Below, piece by piece: positions 7,753 to 10,098 of a stretch of 10,098 nt of DNA. The notes under the pieces were generated by a model. The model searched no databases, was not told the DNA's origin, and was given only the letters and a program-made list of their open reading frames with translations. The position numbers were made by a program, and so were the translations under genes. Each line of letters opens with the position of its first letter. Position 1 is the first letter of the stretch. Source of the DNA: Zygnema cylindricum (taxonomy: Eukaryota; Streptophyta; Zygnematophyceae; Zygnematales; Zygnemataceae); assembly GCA_037447655.1 (NCBI GenBank), contig JBBHKE010001545.1, forward strand, positions 453,582 through 463,679, read 5' to 3'.

Positions 7753-8680
7753 CTACGTCAGTTTATTACACTCCGCCATGTAATGTCCCGACTTCTTACA
7801 AAAGGGACAAAGCCCCTTCGGAGGCCTCGATCCACATCCTTCCGATTGATTTCCTCTTCCTCCTCCACCAAAGTTTCCATAAGGTTTCTTGGAATCCTTA
7901 TCTCCCCAATTAGTTCCAGCAACCAATGCCTGAACACTCTTTCCTCCTCTCTGAATCTCAATTGTGCTTTCCCGAACCAAAATCATTCCCACAACGGAGT
8001 TTCAGATCCATCGATGATCTGACAAGTCTTGAACCTTGTTAACAATGTTTTCATAATCATCTGGGAGTTTCATCAACAAAGTATTCACCTTCTCTTTCTC
8101 GATCTCCCTTTTCCTTGCACTCTCCAACTCCATAAATAACCCGCCCAAGTCATTACAAAAACCTAAAATCTTTCCCCCTTTGTACACATATGTACATTCT
8201 GATCTTCCAGCTTCTGCTGCTCAATCGTATCACTCTTGTAAATGTTGACAAGAGCCTCCCACAACTCGTTCGCCCTGTCCACATAAAGATGAGGTGTAGC
8301 CACTACCTAGGTGAGACGCCCGAGAATAAAATGAGTCGCCACGGTATTGTTGAAATCTCAGATTTCACTATCATTACCCTCGGTTTTTCTGAACATCTGC
8401 TACCGAAACCGATCGGTGTGAGTTTCTCCTTCCCCTTCTCCTTCCTAGTGTCTGACACGATGCTTTCTCCAACATCCTCTACCTCCTCTGCCCTCGCTGA
8501 TCCTCCTGTGAACCGAGATCCTCCAAACCTTGGTGGAACTCCCAATTTTGTGGATGGCCGATGCACACGGCCACTCACAATGCCCCATAGCCGTTTTTCA
8601 AACAATGCACCCCTCATCATGGTTTCCCAATAAATGAACCCTGTTCCATTGAAAATGGGCACCCTAGAGGGTGGGCCCAT
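7753..8680 (-). pseudogene. copia gag (capsid and zinc knuckle), broken
   Basis: The N-terminus PIFNGTGFIYWETMM with LWGIVSG matches the start of copia Gag (FNG-x-N-(F/Y)-x-x-W pattern). Further on, ELWEALVNIYKSDTIEQQKL and LLMKLPDDYENIVNKV belong to the Gag capsid domain (UBN2-type). The zinc knuckle is CPFCKKSGHYMAEC (7768-7809, CX2CX4HX4C). The likely start is the ATG at 8680-8678, as no other ATG lies before the FNG motif; it sits inside the primer-binding site. Frame breaks occur near 8395 and at 8185-8188. The second looks like an extra TG in ATGTGTAC. Stops in the used frames lie at 8358-8360, 8307-8309, 8002-8004 and 7753-7755. Several have the CAG-to-TAG or TGG-to-TGA form. Confidence 0.9.
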
Positions 8681-8684
8681 AACC
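8670..8684 (-). promoter_or_regulatory. Primer-binding site for a half-molecule of initiator tRNA-Met
   Basis: On the minus strand, GGTTATGGGCCCACC begins four bases (GACA) after the 5' LTR end. On the + strand it reads as GGTGGGCCCATAACC. From memory of plant initiator tRNA-Met, this is a 15-nt perfect match to the anticodon arm, CAT anticodon included. It does not match the usual plant copia site TGGTATCAGAGC, complementary to the tRNA 3' end. Drosophila copia has the same GGTTATGGGCCCA sequence and primes with a 5' half-tRNA cleaved in the anticodon arm. Confidence 0.85.
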
Positions 8685-8688
8685 TGTC

Positions 8689-9642
8689 TGTGACCTCCAT
8701 TGGTCCACAGAATGTCCAGCTTATATGAAGCCTCTAGGATAATATTTGCACTTTTGACTTTGGCAATGAATAAGTGCCACCATGGCACGCAAAAACTCTG
8801 ACCAACTACACCCCAGTATAGCCTGGACTCCCTTGAGTCCGCAGCAAAAAGAATCATTGAAATTGCTCACTTGAGCATTAAGTTATGGCCGGCCAAAGAT
8901 GGCCTATAAATATAGAAGCACTTTGGGAAAGAGGCGGCTACCTTGATTTTTTCTAAGTCCTAAGCTCCCTCTCTACACCTACTTTTAGTGTACCCTAACC
9001 AATCAAATGACTGCAAGGTACAAGAAGGTACAAGAAGGTACAAGTACCGTTGTACTTCTTGTACGGCCATAGTATGGCATGGCCGCTCCGCTGATGCGTG
9101 TCAGTTCCTGAGCCGTAGTTGCTCCCCCCGTAATAGCCGCTGTCCAACCATATCGCGCTACGTGTCATCCGCCGACATTGGCTCGCAAACCGCCAAATGT
9201 CCACTCCGGAATTTCGGCTCCTCTGCAAGCCGTTGATCGCGAACGCCATTTGATTTCGTCCATTGAAAATTAAATGTCATTTCGTATGGTACAATATTTC
9301 GTGCGGTATTGTATGTTTCACGTTCATTTTGTTTCGTATGTGTCGTCGCGTCATTATTTAAATATTTATCACATACAAAGTACGTAACGCTTCATCAAGA
9401 CCTATTGGATAAGGCGAACTGCTACGCCGTACGACAATTATCTGGTAGGTCACAAAATCAATTCCTGCTGCTGGCAGGTTATCTTTTGCAGGGGCTTTGT
9501 CTTCTGCGTGTCTGCTTGTCTTCTTATCTGCCTGTGAGAAAGCCATGGTTGCCTGCCAGTTCTCAGTGACTACGACAAGTATGAGAACTATAGAATAACC
9601 ATAGACCCAAAAAGATCGAATATAAAATACTCTTTTCCAACA
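8689..9642 (-). repeat. 5' LTR (right copy)
   Basis: 954 bp, homologous over its whole length to 3390-4359. In element orientation it starts TGTTGG at 9642 and ends CACA at 8689, next to the primer-binding site. It has a private triplication of AAGGTACAAG (9015-9044) where the other LTR has about one and a half copies, and it lacks the inverted repeat near 4213-4242. A TATAAATA occurs on the + strand at 8905-8912, antisense to the element. I could not fix a minus-strand TATA box or poly(A) signal with confidence. Confidence 0.95.
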
Positions 9643-9663
9643 CCTCTCTTTTCCACCCCTCCT

Positions 9664-9751
9664 CCCGTCTCCCCTCCCCCTCCCGTCTCCCCTCCCCCTC
9701 CCCTCTCCACTCCCCCTCCCCTCCACTGCCCCTCCCGTCTACTCTCCCCCT
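9664..9751. repeat. 18-bp C-rich minisatellite
   Basis: Five units of CCCGTCTCCCCTCCCCCT and variants start at 9664, 9682, 9700, 9718 (16 bp) and 9734. The array starts 22 bp from the LTR end, and C/T-rich sequence continues right up to the LTR. Confidence 0.9.
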
Positions 9752-9809
9752 CCCGTTTGTCATGCGGGGAAGCCCGTCTACTCTCCCACTCCCTTTTGTC
9801 ATGCGGGAG
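9734..9809. repeat. 39-bp direct duplication
   Basis: A segment beginning CCCGTCTACTCTCCC and ending TTTGTCATGCGGG occurs at 9734-9770 and again at 9773-9808, offset by 39 bp with few differences. The first copy overlaps the last unit of the 18-bp array. Confidence 0.85.
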
Positions 9810-10050
9810 CTTCGCTTCCCTTAGAAGCTTGGGGACCCATGTTCCCATTTCCCTTTGGGGGGGACTTTTGTCAAGTCTTGGGGGGGACTTGAGATCCCTG
9901 GAGATTCTATGGGATTCTGTTGGATTCCGTTCAACCGTTTGTACGGTCGCCCAATATTGTAGGAGAGGATGCCCAGTGGTCCCACAAATGGCTTCCTCTC
10001 GCTCTCTAGGGCACGGACGAGTCGAGTCAAGAGTCACTCGGCTTGTCTAT
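9810..10050 (+). other. Unique right-flank sequence, no gene recognised
   Basis: Contains two G7 runs followed by ACTT (9857-9863 and 9880-9886) with a small GACTT...AAGTC hairpin between them (9863-9877). I see no deacetylase-like exon (no F-N-D-I-A-V motif in any + frame), no tRNA and no retrotransposon sequence. It is most simply read as more of intron 3. Confidence 0.5.
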
Positions 10051-10055
10051 CTCAC

Positions 10056-10098
<43 letters not shown>
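10051..10098 (+). repeat. (CT)n microsatellite at the window edge
   Basis: CT repeat with one CCCT interruption, running off the window. It lies on the same strand as the pyrimidine tracts before exons B and C, so it may be the tract before the next deacetylase exon. Confidence 0.9.

Larger units (their letters stand above)
3390..9642 (-). mobile_element. Ty1-copia LTR retrotransposon, near full length, inactive
   Basis: A 6253-bp element on the minus strand. Two direct LTRs (3390-4359 and 8689-9642) flank a 4329-bp internal region. Read on the minus strand, the order is 5' LTR, primer-binding site, gag with zinc knuckle, protease, integrase, reverse transcriptase, RNase H, polypurine tract, 3' LTR. 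Integrase upstream of RT is diagnostic of Ty1-copia. The LTRs begin TGTTG and end CACA in element orientation. I see about 9-10% divergence between the LTRs over the first third, so the insertion is old. At least seven stops and about seven frameshifts break gag-pol, so it cannot encode its own polyprotein. No 5-bp target duplication is evident (AATTC at 3385-3389 against CCTCT at 9643-9647). It lies antisense to the deacetylase gene, inside intron 3. Confidence 0.95.

Noticed and set aside
8670-8684. Possible tRNA gene fragment (initiator tRNA-Met anticodon arm)
   Set aside because: Only 15 nt match, with no acceptor, D or T arms. The position beside the LTR makes it a primer-binding site.
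8681-8857. Upstream extension of the gag frame into the 5' LTR
   Set aside because: The frame is open by chance through the LTR end. Gag similarity starts only after the primer-binding site.
3390-9642. Endogenous retrovirus or Ty3-gypsy element
   Set aside because: Integrase lies before reverse transcriptase, there is no envelope-like frame or chromodomain, and the motifs (DSxAS protease, YVDD with LYGLKQAPRQW) are those of Ty1-copia.
9358-10037. Minus-strand Gly/Arg/Glu-rich frames (GEGRGRGDGR type)
   Set aside because: They are translations of the C-rich minisatellite running into the LTR, with no conserved domain.

Overview
The window is nuclear DNA from a eukaryote, almost certainly a land plant. 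It carries short exons in long introns, a Ty1-copia retrotransposon of plant type, and large amounts of pyrimidine-strand microsatellite. A seedless plant (lycophyte, fern or bryophyte) seems more likely than a flowering plant because of the copia type and the simple-sequence load, but this is a weak inference.

Layout. Positions 1-2355 (+ strand) hold three short, correctly phased exons (1-63, 1307-1411, 2249-2355) of a histone-deacetylase-family gene of the bacterial AcuC/class IV-like type. They encode about 91 contiguous residues, including the catalytic His-His pair. No single long ORF reveals this gene; it appears only when the GT...AG introns are removed. Intron 1 contains an AT-rich 11-bp minisatellite (about 220-905) and a (CT)n/(CCCT)n tract. 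Intron 2 contains a 23-bp tandem repeat, a (GGGA)n tract and about 500 bp of CT-rich DNA. Intron 3 starts at 2356 and does not end in the window. It begins with a CT-rich array of 44-bp units, followed by about 730 bp of unassigned sequence.

Inside intron 3, in antisense orientation, lies a nearly full-length but dead Ty1-copia element (3390-9642). It has two LTRs of 970 and 954 bp that are roughly 90% identical by eye, a polypurine tract next to the left LTR, and gag-protease-integrase-RT-RNase H in the standard copia order on the minus strand. At least seven stops and about seven frameshifts break the reading frame. Its primer-binding site matches the anticodon arm of initiator tRNA-Met rather than the tRNA 3' end, which is the half-tRNA priming arrangement known from Drosophila copia. 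The likely gag start codon lies inside that site.

The right flank (9643-10098) is again C/T-rich, with an 18-bp minisatellite and a 39-bp duplication. It ends in a (CT)n tract at the window edge that could be the polypyrimidine tract of the next deacetylase exon.

The deacetylase exons look intact and are probably expressed as part of a longer gene extending beyond both edges. The retrotransposon is a passenger in one of its introns. I found no RNA genes, CRISPR arrays or bacterial-type operons.
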